Origin: an uncultured Kiritimatiellota bacterium
GTDB lineage: Bacteria > Verrucomicrobiota > Kiritimatiellia > RFP12 > UBA1067
Direction of reading: 5' to 3'
Assembly: GCA_934667425.1 (NCBI GenBank)
Contig: CAKULV010000038.1
Coordinates: 1-29,701 of the forward strand
Length of the DNA stretch: 29,701 bases
Shown: piece by piece, positions 16,085 to 23,442 of the stretch
Position numbering within the stretch: position 1 is the stretch's first letter
Layout: each line of letters begins with the position of its first letter
The notes under the pieces: generated by a model
What the model was told of the DNA's origin: nothing
Seen by the model: only the letters and a program-made list of their open reading frames with translations
The model's database searches: none
Made by a program: the position numbers and the translations under genes

Positions 16085-17311
16085 ATGGGCGCAGAGAAGA
16101 TCAGGATGGAGAATGGCGTACTCAAGGTCCCGGAGAATCCCGTAATCCCGTACATTGAAGGTGATGGCATCGGGCCGGACATCACTCGCGCCGCGATGGT
16201 CGTGTGGAATGCTGCTGTCGAGAAGGCATATGGCGGCAGGCGCAAGATCGAGTGGCAGGAGGCGCTTGCGGGGGAGAAGGCGTTCAAGGCCACGGGCGAA
16301 TGGCTGCCGCAGGCCACTGTCGATGCGTGTCGTGACAATCTCGTATCGATAAAGGGTCCGCTCACTACGCCGGTCGGGGGCGGAATCCGCTCCATCAACG
16401 TTGCGATGCGGCAGACTCTTGACCTTTACGTGTGCCTGCGTCCGGTGCGCTGGTTCAAGGGGGTGCCTTCCCCGGTGAAGCGCCCCGACCTCACGGACAT
16501 GGTCATATTCCGCGAAAACACCGAGGATATCTATGCCGGCATCGAATGGATGAACGGTACGCCTGAGGCGGACAAGGTGAAGAGGTTCCTGCTCGAGGAG
16601 ATGGGCGTGAAGAAGATCCGCTTCCCCAAGACGTCCTCCATCGGGATAAAGCCCGTGTCCCAGGAGGGTACGGAACGCCTCGTCAAGGCGGCCATTGACT
16701 ACGCGATAGCGAACGACCGCAGGTCGGTCACGCTCGTCCACAAAGGCAACATCCAGAAGTTCACGGAGGGCGCGTTCCGCGACTGGGGCTATGCGCTCGC
16801 CAGGCGCGACTATGGCGCACAGCCGATCGACAAGGGGCCGTGGTGCACGTTCAAGAACCCGAAGACGGGGCGCGACATCGTGGTGAAGGACTGCATCTGC
16901 GACGCGTTCCTCCAGCAGATACTGACCCGTCCGGCGGAATACGACGTGATCGCCACGCTGAACCTCAACGGCGACTATGTGTCCGACGCCCTTGCGGCTA
17001 CGGTTGGCGGCATCGGCATCGCCCCGGGGGCCAACATCAACTACCAGACCGGCGTTGCCGTGTTCGAGGCGACGCACGGCACCGCGCCGAAGTATGCCGG
17101 GCTCGACAAGGTGAATCCCGGCTCGCTCATACTCTCCGGCGAGATGATGCTGCGGTACATGGGGTGGACGGAGGCGGCGGACCTCGTGATCGCCGCGATG
17201 GACAGGGTGATAGCGGCGAAGACGGTCACCTACGACTTCGCCCGCCAGATGGAGGGCGCCACCGAGGTCAGGTGTTCGGAGTTCGGCGCCGCCCTCGCGG
17301 CCGCCATGTGA
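16085..17311 (+). CDS. icd: Isocitrate dehydrogenase (NADP+)
   Basis: This 408-residue cytoplasmic TCA-cycle enzyme converts isocitrate to 2-oxoglutarate and CO2. It is a close match to the E. coli-type homodimeric enzyme. It has IPYIEGDGIGPDI near the N-terminus, PLTTPVGGGIRSINVAMRQ with Ser 103 at the position of the E. coli regulatory phosphoserine, the DMVIFRENTEDIYAGIEW block, NLNGDYVSDA and APGANI. Lys 336-Tyr 337 in HGTAPKYAG are the residues that favour NADP+ over NAD+. Length is normal. The ribosome binding site is poor (AAAGG 12 nt before the ATG), and the leader is long and structured. It is a housekeeping gene set between two glycan clusters with its own promoter. Confidence 0.95.
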   Translation: MGAEKIRMENGVLKVPENPVIPYIEGDGIGPDITRAAMVVWNAAVEKAYGGRRKIEWQEALAGEKAFKATGEWLPQATVDACRDNLVSIKGPLTTPVGGGIRSINVAMRQTLDLYVCLRPVRWFKGVPSPVKRPDLTDMVIFRENTEDIYAGIEWMNGTPEADKVKRFLLEEMGVKKIRFPKTSSIGIKPVSQEGTERLVKAAIDYAIANDRRSVTLVHKGNIQKFTEGAFRDWGYALARRDYGAQPIDKGPWCTFKNPKTGRDIVVKDCICDAFLQQILTRPAEYDVIATLNLNGDYVSDALAATVGGIGIAPGANINYQTGVAVFEATHGTAPKYAGLDKVNPGSLILSGEMMLRYMGWTEAADLVIAAMDRVIAAKTVTYDFARQMEGATEVRCSEFGAALAAAM

Positions 17312-17361
17312 GGCCGGATTTGCCACGAGAACGTCTGCGTAAAAGACGGTGCGTCGCGTCC

Positions 17362-17378
17362 CGCGGCATCCAGCCGCG
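17362..17378. terminator. Possible bidirectional hairpin between convergent genes
   Basis: CGCGGC (17362-17367), ATCCA loop, GCCGCG (17373-17378) sits between the 3' ends of icd and the AraC gene. No T-run follows on either strand, so the call is weak. Confidence 0.3.
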
Positions 17379-17405
17379 TCCATGGGCTGATCCTGCCGCA
17401 ACGTG

Positions 17406-18290
17406 TCAGGAGCGCCGGTTGCCGATGCGATAGGCGTTCGGATTGACGCCGACGATGCGTCGAAAGGCACGGGCGAAGTGCTGCGTAGAGCAGAAGCGCA
17501 GCTCCTGTCCGATTGACGCAACGGTGCGGTTGGTCTTGAGCAGGAGCTGCTCGGCGCGGCTGATCCGGCAGTTCAGGAGAAAGGCGTGGAGCGGCAGCCC
17601 CTTGGCCTGCTTGAACGCGGCGGCGAACGAGGATATGGAGCGCCCGCACTCGCGCGCAAGCGCCGCTATCGGATATTCCGCATTCGGCTCATTGCAGATG
17701 CGGGCGGCGATCTCGATTATCCTGTCGGGAGCCTTGGCCGGGAGCCTGCGCGCCGCATCCACGAGCGCAATCAGCAGGTCGAGGGACGCGGCGCGCATCT
17801 TTACGCGCCGCGCAGGCGATTTCCTCCTGACGTTGTCGTAGGTCGAGAAAAGCCGCTCGAAGGCGCTGCGGACGGCCGGCGTGGCGGCGAAGAGCCTCTT
17901 CGGGAGGTGGGTGAGCGAACGGACGAGCCATTCGCTGCCGCGCAGGTCAAGCCCGAGGATGCGCTGTCGCCCCCTGGGGATCCTGAAGAGGATCCTGTAG
18001 ACCATTAGTCCGCTCGGATTGTTCCTGAGATGGTGCGGTTCATCCGGGGCGGAGACGAATACGTGTCCGGGGAGGAATGGGTACGACTTGTCTGTCGTGT
18101 CGAAGATAAGGTTGCCCCGTCGGCAGAGGCAGAACTCCATGCAGCCCGGATGATAGTGGAATTCGGGGCCCTGCATGATCGACGTGAAGTCGCTGAATCC
18201 CAGCACGGGGATGCAGTCCACGCCCTCGGGGCGCAGGTCGAGGACCCTGGAGCCGGGCTCGTCGCGATAGGTTATCTTGTCCGCAATCAT
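17406..18290 (-). CDS. AraC-family regulator of the sialic-acid-type locus
   Basis: This is a 294-residue transcription factor. The N-terminal cupin-like sensor domain has EFHYHPGCMEFCLCRRG (His 45, His 47, Glu 52) and FLPGHVFVSAPDEPHHLR. The C-terminal part (about 195-290) holds the two helix-turn-helix motifs of AraC proteins: YPIAALARECGRSISSFAAAF and VASIGQELRFCSTQHFARAFRRIVGVNPNAYR. It is divergent from the SSS symporter gene with a 98-bp shared control region, so it most likely activates that operon in response to a sugar. Its own promoter places the start site within a few bases of the ATG, giving a leaderless or nearly leaderless message. Confidence 0.9.
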   Translation of the reverse strand: MIADKITYRDEPGSRVLDLRPEGVDCIPVLGFSDFTSIMQGPEFHYHPGCMEFCLCRRGNLIFDTTDKSYPFLPGHVFVSAPDEPHHLRNNPSGLMVYRILFRIPRGRQRILGLDLRGSEWLVRSLTHLPKRLFAATPAVRSAFERLFSTYDNVRRKSPARRVKMRAASLDLLIALVDAARRLPAKAPDRIIEIAARICNEPNAEYPIAALARECGRSISSFAAAFKQAKGLPLHAFLLNCRISRAEQLLLKTNRTVASIGQELRFCSTQHFARAFRRIVGVNPNAYRIGNRRS

Positions 18291-18306
18291 GGCGCAAAGT
18301 ATACCA
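18291..18306 (-). promoter_or_regulatory. Promoter of the AraC regulator gene, leaderless layout
   Basis: Read on the minus strand: TGG-TATACT (18306 down to 18298), then TTGCGCC and directly the ATG at 18290. Only 7 nt separate the -10 from the start codon, so transcription should begin at or beside the ATG. No good -35 is visible. Confidence 0.55.
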
Positions 18307-18330
18307 TGCCGACGGCGGCAAGAGGGAGAT

Positions 18331-18348
18331 AAAAATTTTTGGCGAAAA
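18331..18348 (+). promoter_or_regulatory. Shared regulator box, copy 1
   Basis: AAAAATTTTTGGCGAAAA, with near-symmetry TTTTT-GGCG-AAAAA reaching 18349. It lies 6 bp upstream of the symporter -35 and between the divergent start sites. It matches 16 of 18 bases at 19939-19956 upstream of the lyase gene. This is the expected place for an AraC-type activator site. Confidence 0.6.
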
Positions 18349-18354
18349 ATATCC

Positions 18355-18381
18355 TTGCTATGGGGGCGTCTGTGCGATAAT
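18355..18381 (+). promoter_or_regulatory. Promoter of the SSS symporter gene, leaderless layout
   Basis: TTGCTA (18355-18360) and GATAAT (18376-18381) with TGC before it. The spacer is a short 15 bp, as expected for an activator-dependent promoter. The ATG at 18389 is 7 nt past the -10, so the mRNA should start at or next to the start codon. There is no ribosome binding site. Confidence 0.55.
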
Positions 18382-18388
18382 TGATGCC

Positions 18389-19828
18389 ATGAAAGCGATC
18401 GACCTCGCCGTAATCGTCATATATCTCGCCGCAATGGCGGGAACCGGTTTCTATTTCATGCGCCGCAACAGGGACGCGGACGCATACTTCAAGGCCGGAG
18501 GACGGCTCCCGTGGTGGGTCGTTGCGCTTTCGATCTACGCGACGATGTTCTCCTCCATCACGTTCATCAGCGTGCCGGCGATGAGCTTCGCGGGGAACAT
18601 GAGCTACTTCGCCATATCCTTCGGCATTCTGCTCATGGCTCCGGTAGTGGTGCGGTGGTACCTCCCGTTCTTCAGGAAGATGAACCTCACGAGCGCCTAC
18701 GAATACCTTGAGGTCCGGTTCAACCTTCCGTGCCGCCTCTTCGCGTCGGCGGCGTTCGTCCTCTTCATGATAGCCCGCACGGCGATCGTCGCGTACCTGC
18801 CGGCGCTGGCGATTTCCGCCGTGACCGGCGTGGACATCAACATCGCCATAATCGCAGTGACGCTCGTGACGATACTGTACTGCACGATCGGCGGCGTCGA
18901 GGCCGTGATATGGAGCGACTTCATACAGTCTGTCATTCTCATAGCCTCCACCGTCCTCATAATGGCGTGGGCGATAGCCGGGTCCGACGGGGGCTTCCCG
19001 GGCTTCGTGTCGCAGGGCCTCGCCGCAGGGAAGTTCCGCGTGTTTGACATGGCGTTTGACTGGGCGAAGCCGTGCTTCTGGGTCGTATTCGTGGGAGGCG
19101 TGGTGGCGAACCTCGCATCGTACACGTCCGACCAGTGCGTGGTGCAGCGCTACATGACCACGCCGGACGAGAGTGGCGCGGCGAAATCCATCCTGTTCAA
19201 CGGGGTCCTGTCATTCGCGAACTGCTTCGTGTTCTTCACGATGGGCGTCGCGATCTGGACGTTCTACCAGGCGCACCCCGGCGCGCTCCCGCCGGATATC
19301 AAGCCGGACGCAGTGCTTCCTGTGTTCATCGCGAACGAGCTGCCCGCAGGGGTCTCAGGCCTTGTGCTTGCCGCCGTGGCGGCAGCGACGATGTCCACGC
19401 TGTCGGCGAACCTCAATTCTGCGGCAAGCGCGATCACGACGGATTTCTACAAGAGATTGCGCCTGGGCGGTTCTGATGATCGGCGTGGATTGCTGATGTG
19501 CGGGAAAGTGTGCACGATCGCGGTCGGATTGCTTGGCGGCGCCATGGCGCTTTGGCTCGCCAATGCCGAGATAGGCAACATCTACGACCAGTTCCAGCGC
19601 TTCCTCGGCATCCTCACGGGCGGGCTGGGGTGTCTCTTCTTCATGGGCATCTTCATGAAGCGCGTCAACGGCTTCGGCGCCACCTGCGGCCTGGTCGCGA
19701 ACTACGTGGTCTGCTTCGGCCTCGACATCGCCCGCATAGACGGCGGCCCGCATCTCCTTCTGTACGGCTTCCTCGGCATGGCGGCGTGCCTCGCCGTCGC
19801 CCCCGTCGCGAGCCGCATCAGGGCGTGA
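18389..19828 (+). CDS. SSS-family sodium/solute symporter, likely sialic acid importer
   Basis: This is a 479-residue inner-membrane protein of the sodium:solute symporter family with about 13 hydrophobic spans. It begins LAVIVIYLAAMAGTGFYF, followed by RRNRDADAYFKAGGRLPWWVVALSIYATMFSSITFISVP. The family block IGGVEAVIWSDFIQ lies near residue 170, and AAVAAATMSTLSANLNSAASAITTDFY near residue 330-355 is the typical TM8/9 region. It probably imports a sugar acid with sodium. N-acetylneuraminate is inferred from the downstream lyase and sialidase, since SSS transporters of this kind serve as sialic acid importers in several bacteria. It is transcribed divergently from the AraC regulator. Confidence 0.85.
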   Translation: MKAIDLAVIVIYLAAMAGTGFYFMRRNRDADAYFKAGGRLPWWVVALSIYATMFSSITFISVPAMSFAGNMSYFAISFGILLMAPVVVRWYLPFFRKMNLTSAYEYLEVRFNLPCRLFASAAFVLFMIARTAIVAYLPALAISAVTGVDINIAIIAVTLVTILYCTIGGVEAVIWSDFIQSVILIASTVLIMAWAIAGSDGGFPGFVSQGLAAGKFRVFDMAFDWAKPCFWVVFVGGVVANLASYTSDQCVVQRYMTTPDESGAAKSILFNGVLSFANCFVFFTMGVAIWTFYQAHPGALPPDIKPDAVLPVFIANELPAGVSGLVLAAVAAATMSTLSANLNSAASAITTDFYKRLRLGGSDDRRGLLMCGKVCTIAVGLLGGAMALWLANAEIGNIYDQFQRFLGILTGGLGCLFFMGIFMKRVNGFGATCGLVANYVVCFGLDIARIDGGPHLLLYGFLGMAACLAVAPVASRIRA

Positions 19829-19938
19829 ACCGCCCAGACCTCTTCCATGGGCCGCGCAGGCTCGAATGCCCCGTGCGCCCATCGGGTGAAATCCGACGAC
19901 GTGCTTCAGGCGGCGGCCTCCGGGGGCGGAGAGGCATG

Positions 19939-19956
19939 AAAAATTATTGCCGAAAA
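19939..19956 (+). promoter_or_regulatory. Shared regulator box, copy 2
   Basis: AAAAATTATTGCCGAAAA differs from the box at 18331-18348 at two positions. It lies about 6 bp upstream of the lyase -35, the same relative position as copy 1. Confidence 0.6.
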
Positions 19957-19961
19957 GTGCC

Positions 19962-19989
19962 TTTGACCTGTGGGCGGGTGTAATATAAT
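19962..19989 (+). promoter_or_regulatory. Promoter of the lyase gene, leaderless layout
   Basis: TTGACC (19963-19968) and TATAAT (19984-19989), 15-bp spacer. TGCGCCGCT then separates the -10 from ATG 19999 (9 nt). No ribosome binding site. The start site should fall within about 3 nt of the ATG. Confidence 0.6.
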
Positions 19990-19998
19990 TGCGCCGCT

Positions 19999-20907
19999 AT
20001 GAACGAAAAGTGCTTTGAGGGAATGGCGGGCGCGTATGCCGCAATGTTTACGCCGATCGCGAAGGACGGCTCTGTGGACGAGGCCGCGATCGAGGCGGAG
20101 ATCGAGTTTGGCCTTGCGAACGGGCTGGCGGGCTTCTACCTGACGGGCTCCACGGGCGGGTGGTTCCTGCTCTCGCCGGAGGAGCGCAAGGCCGTGTGGC
20201 GGCGGGCGGCGAAGGCGGCGAACGGACGCTGCAAGCTGATCGCGCACGTGGGCGACACCTCGACGGACGTCTCTGTCGCGCTCGCGAAGGCGGCGGCGGA
20301 CATCGGTGTCGACTGGCTCTCGTCCGTCGCCCCGCCCGTCTTCTGCACGAGCTTCAATCGCGCGTTCGAGCATTACCGGCGCGTCTCCGAGGCTACGGAC
20401 CTGCCGTTCATGGTCTACTCGATCGGGTCCGCGCTCGTCCCGGAGCGCGACATCCGCTTCTTCGACCTCAAGAACGTGAAGGGCATCAAGTACACGGGCC
20501 GCGACTACTACGCGGCGCAGGCGCTCAAGCGCGACCTCGACAAGGTCAAGGAGACGATCTGGTTCGCGGGCTGCGACGAGCAGCTCCTGTGCGCACTCGC
20601 CCTGGACGGCGTCTTCGCGGGCGGCATCGGCACCACCTACAACATCATACCGCGCCACTTCGCGAAGATCTGCGAGCTGGCGGCGAAGAACGACTTCAAG
20701 GCGGCGGCGAAGTGGCAAGACGAGGCCAACCAGGTGGTGCGGCTCATGATCGAGTCGGACAACTGGAGCTACCGCAAGGCGATGATGAAGCTCGTCGGCA
20801 TCGACGCCGGCCCCTACCGCGCCCCGTTCGAGCCGCTCACCGCCGGGCAGGAGGAGTCGTTTCTCGCCCGCGTCAGGGCGCTGGGGATCGTCGGAAGGGC
20901 AAAGTGA
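19999..20907 (+). CDS. N-acetylneuraminate lyase-like class I aldolase
   Basis: This 302-residue enzyme belongs to the dihydrodipicolinate synthase/N-acetylneuraminate lyase superfamily and should split sialic acid into N-acetylmannosamine and pyruvate. Schiff-base Lys 164 sits in VKGIKYTGRDYY, and Tyr 140 in MVYSIGSA is the partner tyrosine. The substrate loop reads TGSTGG (residues 49-54): GST is the lyase form, whereas dihydrodipicolinate synthases have GTT. The segment from FAGCDEQLL through FAGGIGTTYNI parallels the lyase block after the active site (GYDE...GGIGSTYN). No nanE or nanK gene is in the window, so the next steps must be encoded elsewhere. Another 2-keto-3-deoxy-sugar aldolase is the main alternative. 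Confidence 0.8.
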   Translation: MNEKCFEGMAGAYAAMFTPIAKDGSVDEAAIEAEIEFGLANGLAGFYLTGSTGGWFLLSPEERKAVWRRAAKAANGRCKLIAHVGDTSTDVSVALAKAAADIGVDWLSSVAPPVFCTSFNRAFEHYRRVSEATDLPFMVYSIGSALVPERDIRFFDLKNVKGIKYTGRDYYAAQALKRDLDKVKETIWFAGCDEQLLCALALDGVFAGGIGTTYNIIPRHFAKICELAAKNDFKAAAKWQDEANQVVRLMIESDNWSYRKAMMKLVGIDAGPYRAPFEPLTAGQEESFLARVRALGIVGRAK

Positions 20908-20942
20908 CCGTGGTTTTCACCAGAAAGGCAAACAAAGGAGCA

Positions 20943-20966
20943 GTTACCATGAAAGTTACCATGAAG
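20943..20966 (+). repeat. 12-bp tandem duplication over a start codon
   Basis: GTTACCATGAAA (20943-20954) is followed directly by GTTACCATGAAG (20955-20966). It gives two in-frame ATGs, at 20949 and 20961. AAAGGAG (20934-20940) is 8 nt from the first ATG and 20 nt from the second, so the first should be used. Confidence 0.75.
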
Positions 20967-23402
20967 AAGACGATGGTTTCGCTGATGGCGCTTGGCGCCA
21001 TCATGGTTGTGGAGGCGAAGACCGTCGCCCTCTGGACGATGGCCGCCGAATGGGGGGAGTCGGAATGGCGGCTGAAATGCTCCATCGACCCGGCCAACGA
21101 CCTCAAGGTGGCGAACGCCAGCTGCGTGCAGTTCCCAGCCCAGACGGCGGGCTGGACTGAGCCGCCGAACCCCGATACAACCCTGGAGCCGGCCTATCCT
21201 CTCGCCGGCTCCACCTGCTTCGAATGCACCGACGTCTATCGCGCCAACATAGCCCATCTCACCGACGTGGCCGGCGAGGAGCTGATATCCACGCTCTCGC
21301 CGACGAACGACTTCACCTTCGAGGGGTACGTCAAGTACACCGGCTTCGGGCCGGGGAGCAACAACCGCCTGCTGGTATTCTGCGGCACCACCGGCAAGGG
21401 GTCGTGGTTCCTGGGCGCCAGTCCCGGCGCCGCCCCGGACACGCATGAATTCCGGGTGCGGATCTACACCGCGGACAACTCCACGATCGAACGGAGCCTC
21501 TCTCCGGCGATTCCCGACTCCAGCCTTCTCGATGGACGCTTCCGCCATTTCGCGCTCGTGTTCAAATATGACTACAACGCCACCTCCAGCGCGTTCCGCT
21601 TCTACTTGGACGGCATCCCGCTGGGGCAGTGCGAATTCCCCAAGCTCGCGGATTCGAGCCTGGCCCGCACGATCCGGCTCTTCGGCACCGGCACCAGCGT
21701 CGAAGTGGGCAACAACTTCATCGGCCAGGCGTACTACTGGCGGGTGTCGGACAAGGCGTTCAGGCCGCAGGAGTTCCTGCGCGAAGGCGGCGCGCCCTGG
21801 ACGCTCGCCTACTGGCCCATGAACATCGACGGCGGCGACACGGCCAGATGCGCGGTTTCGCCTTTCCACAACCTCGTCGCCCGGACGGAGGGCTATGGCG
21901 GCGTGAAGGCCGCGGAGAACGACGTCGGCTGGGCCACGCCGCCGAACTTCGCGCTCGACGCGCCGCTTTACGTGGCGCCGACCGCCAGTGCGCAGAAGGT
22001 GGTGTCGGAGGAGGGGGCGATGGACGGCAACGGGCAGTACAGAGGCGTGCTGCAGGGCGGAAGCGCCGCGCAGATACGCGACCTGGTGGGCTACCTGAGC
22101 AGGAAGAACGATTTCACGGTGGAATTCTGGTACCGCCCCACGCAGCTGCCGGCGAGCGGAAAGAACCAGCTGTTCTTCTACATGACGTATGGCCGCCAGG
22201 GCGGATGGGTGTGGAATCTCTACGGCAATGCGGACGGCTCCTGCCACGCGAGCGTGAACATCACCGCCAACTCCTCCGAGGGAAGCGCCGGTTCGCACCA
22301 GACCGTCCTCAAGTCAGGCGAGATCCGCGCCGCCGACCTGCTCGGGCGCTGGAACCACTACGCGCTCGTCTTCGACTACGACAACGGCGAGGGCGGCAGC
22401 GAGTGGCGGTTCTATCTGAATGGATGCCTGATGGGCAGAAGCTCCACCGGGCAGTTCGCGGGCGAGCCGCTGACGACGGCGAGCCCCGGCATCCAGGTGT
22501 CCGGCTGCACCTCCGTCAATGCGCAGCAGATGGTGGGCGACACGCTGGCCTGGCGCATCTCCAGAAGGGCGGTGCCGCCCTCGGAGCTGCTCGTCGACTA
22601 TGCGGATTCGCCGCTGGTCTCGGAGAACACCGCCGTATACACCAGCTTCGAGAAGGTGCAGCGCTACAACCTCGCGGACGGCGGATATTCGACGGTCCTG
22701 CCCGACGTAAGCGACACGGTGGCAGACCTCGCGCTGGTGGCTGAAAGATCCCGCGCCTGGATGGTCGACGGCAGACGCTACCTCAACGACGCCGCCCATG
22801 CCGAGACCAACGGCTTCTCGATGGCGCTGACGGCGGCGGACGGCAAGCCCCATCACCGCTATTTCGGATACACCATTCCCGGCAACGAGCTCAACCACCG
22901 CGACTTCACCGTCGAGATGATCGCGAAGTTCCCCTTGCAGACGACGAGCGGGCGGCACTACGTCATCGAGAAGTCGAAGTCCGGCAAGAACATGTGCGAC
23001 TGGGCGCTGACGTCGAGCGGCCTCGCCCGGAGCCTTCACCTCACGCTTAATTGCGACTCCTACTCGTGGGCGCACTTCGACACCGGCAAGGAGGTGTGCG
23101 GGGACGGGAAGTTCCACCACGTGGCGGTGGTCTACAACGCCGCTGCCGGTGAGATCACGCTCTACGTCGACTATGTCCCCCAGGTCACGAAGCCGATCAA
23201 CCTGGCGGCCACGGCGAACACCTCCGACACCACCCTCTACTGCGGCACCTATCCGCCGAGCGGGGGATACTATGCGCAGCAGAACTTCGAGGGACTGGTG
23301 GTGGACGCATTCCGCGTGACAAGGGGCATGCTGGGCGTGGACGAGATGATGTACCCGTATCGGGCGGTCTCCGTCCGGGGAACCGTCGTCGTCATCAGGT
23401 GA
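20949..23402 (+). CDS. Secreted protein with three LamG/concanavalin-like domains
   Basis: This 817-residue exported protein starts at ATG 20949. A signal peptide is visible (MVSLMALGAIMVVEA). Three LamG-type jelly-roll domains follow at about residues 85-275, 350-530 and 610-800. Each is marked by a paired motif: NDFTFEGYVKY with FRHFALVFKYDY, NDFTVEFWYRP with WNHYALVFDYD, and RDFTVEMIAKF with FHHVAVVYNAAAGEITLYVDY. LamG units bind carbohydrate or protein and have no catalysis of their own. The C-terminus ends VRGTVVVIR, resembling the end of the beta-helix protein at 12387-14465 and possibly a surface-sorting signal. It sits between the lyase and the sialidase genes, so a sialoglycan-binding role is plausible. 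Confidence 0.8.
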   Translation: MKVTMKKTMVSLMALGAIMVVEAKTVALWTMAAEWGESEWRLKCSIDPANDLKVANASCVQFPAQTAGWTEPPNPDTTLEPAYPLAGSTCFECTDVYRANIAHLTDVAGEELISTLSPTNDFTFEGYVKYTGFGPGSNNRLLVFCGTTGKGSWFLGASPGAAPDTHEFRVRIYTADNSTIERSLSPAIPDSSLLDGRFRHFALVFKYDYNATSSAFRFYLDGIPLGQCEFPKLADSSLARTIRLFGTGTSVEVGNNFIGQAYYWRVSDKAFRPQEFLREGGAPWTLAYWPMNIDGGDTARCAVSPFHNLVARTEGYGGVKAAENDVGWATPPNFALDAPLYVAPTASAQKVVSEEGAMDGNGQYRGVLQGGSAAQIRDLVGYLSRKNDFTVEFWYRPTQLPASGKNQLFFYMTYGRQGGWVWNLYGNADGSCHASVNITANSSEGSAGSHQTVLKSGEIRAADLLGRWNHYALVFDYDNGEGGSEWRFYLNGCLMGRSSTGQFAGEPLTTASPGIQVSGCTSVNAQQMVGDTLAWRISRRAVPPSELLVDYADSPLVSENTAVYTSFEKVQRYNLADGGYSTVLPDVSDTVADLALVAERSRAWMVDGRRYLNDAAHAETNGFSMALTAADGKPHHRYFGYTIPGNELNHRDFTVEMIAKFPLQTTSGRHYVIEKSKSGKNMCDWALTSSGLARSLHLTLNCDSYSWAHFDTGKEVCGDGKFHHVAVVYNAAAGEITLYVDYVPQVTKPINLAATANTSDTTLYCGTYPPSGGYYAQQNFEGLVVDAFRVTRGMLGVDEMMYPYRAVSVRGTVVVIR

Positions 23403-23442
23403 GGATTGGCGTGGGAAACGGCGAGGCAAAAGCGAGGTGGGA

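Noticed and set aside
15945..16145. A 66-codon frame in the icd leader
   Set aside because: It overlaps the promoter and the hairpins, has no ribosome binding site and runs into icd in another frame.
15701..17521. A 606-codon minus-strand frame across GH29 and icd
   Set aside because: It runs antisense to two genes with clear family motifs and crosses the icd promoter. No protein family is recognisable in it.
19850..19900. Imperfect inverted repeat after the symporter gene (TGGGC...GCGCCCA)
   Set aside because: Pairing needs several unpaired bases and no T-run follows, so I did not call a terminator.
20160..20948. In-frame upstream extension of the LamG protein
   Set aside because: It lies in the wrong frame of the lyase gene. 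AAAGGAG and a signal peptide mark the start at 20949.
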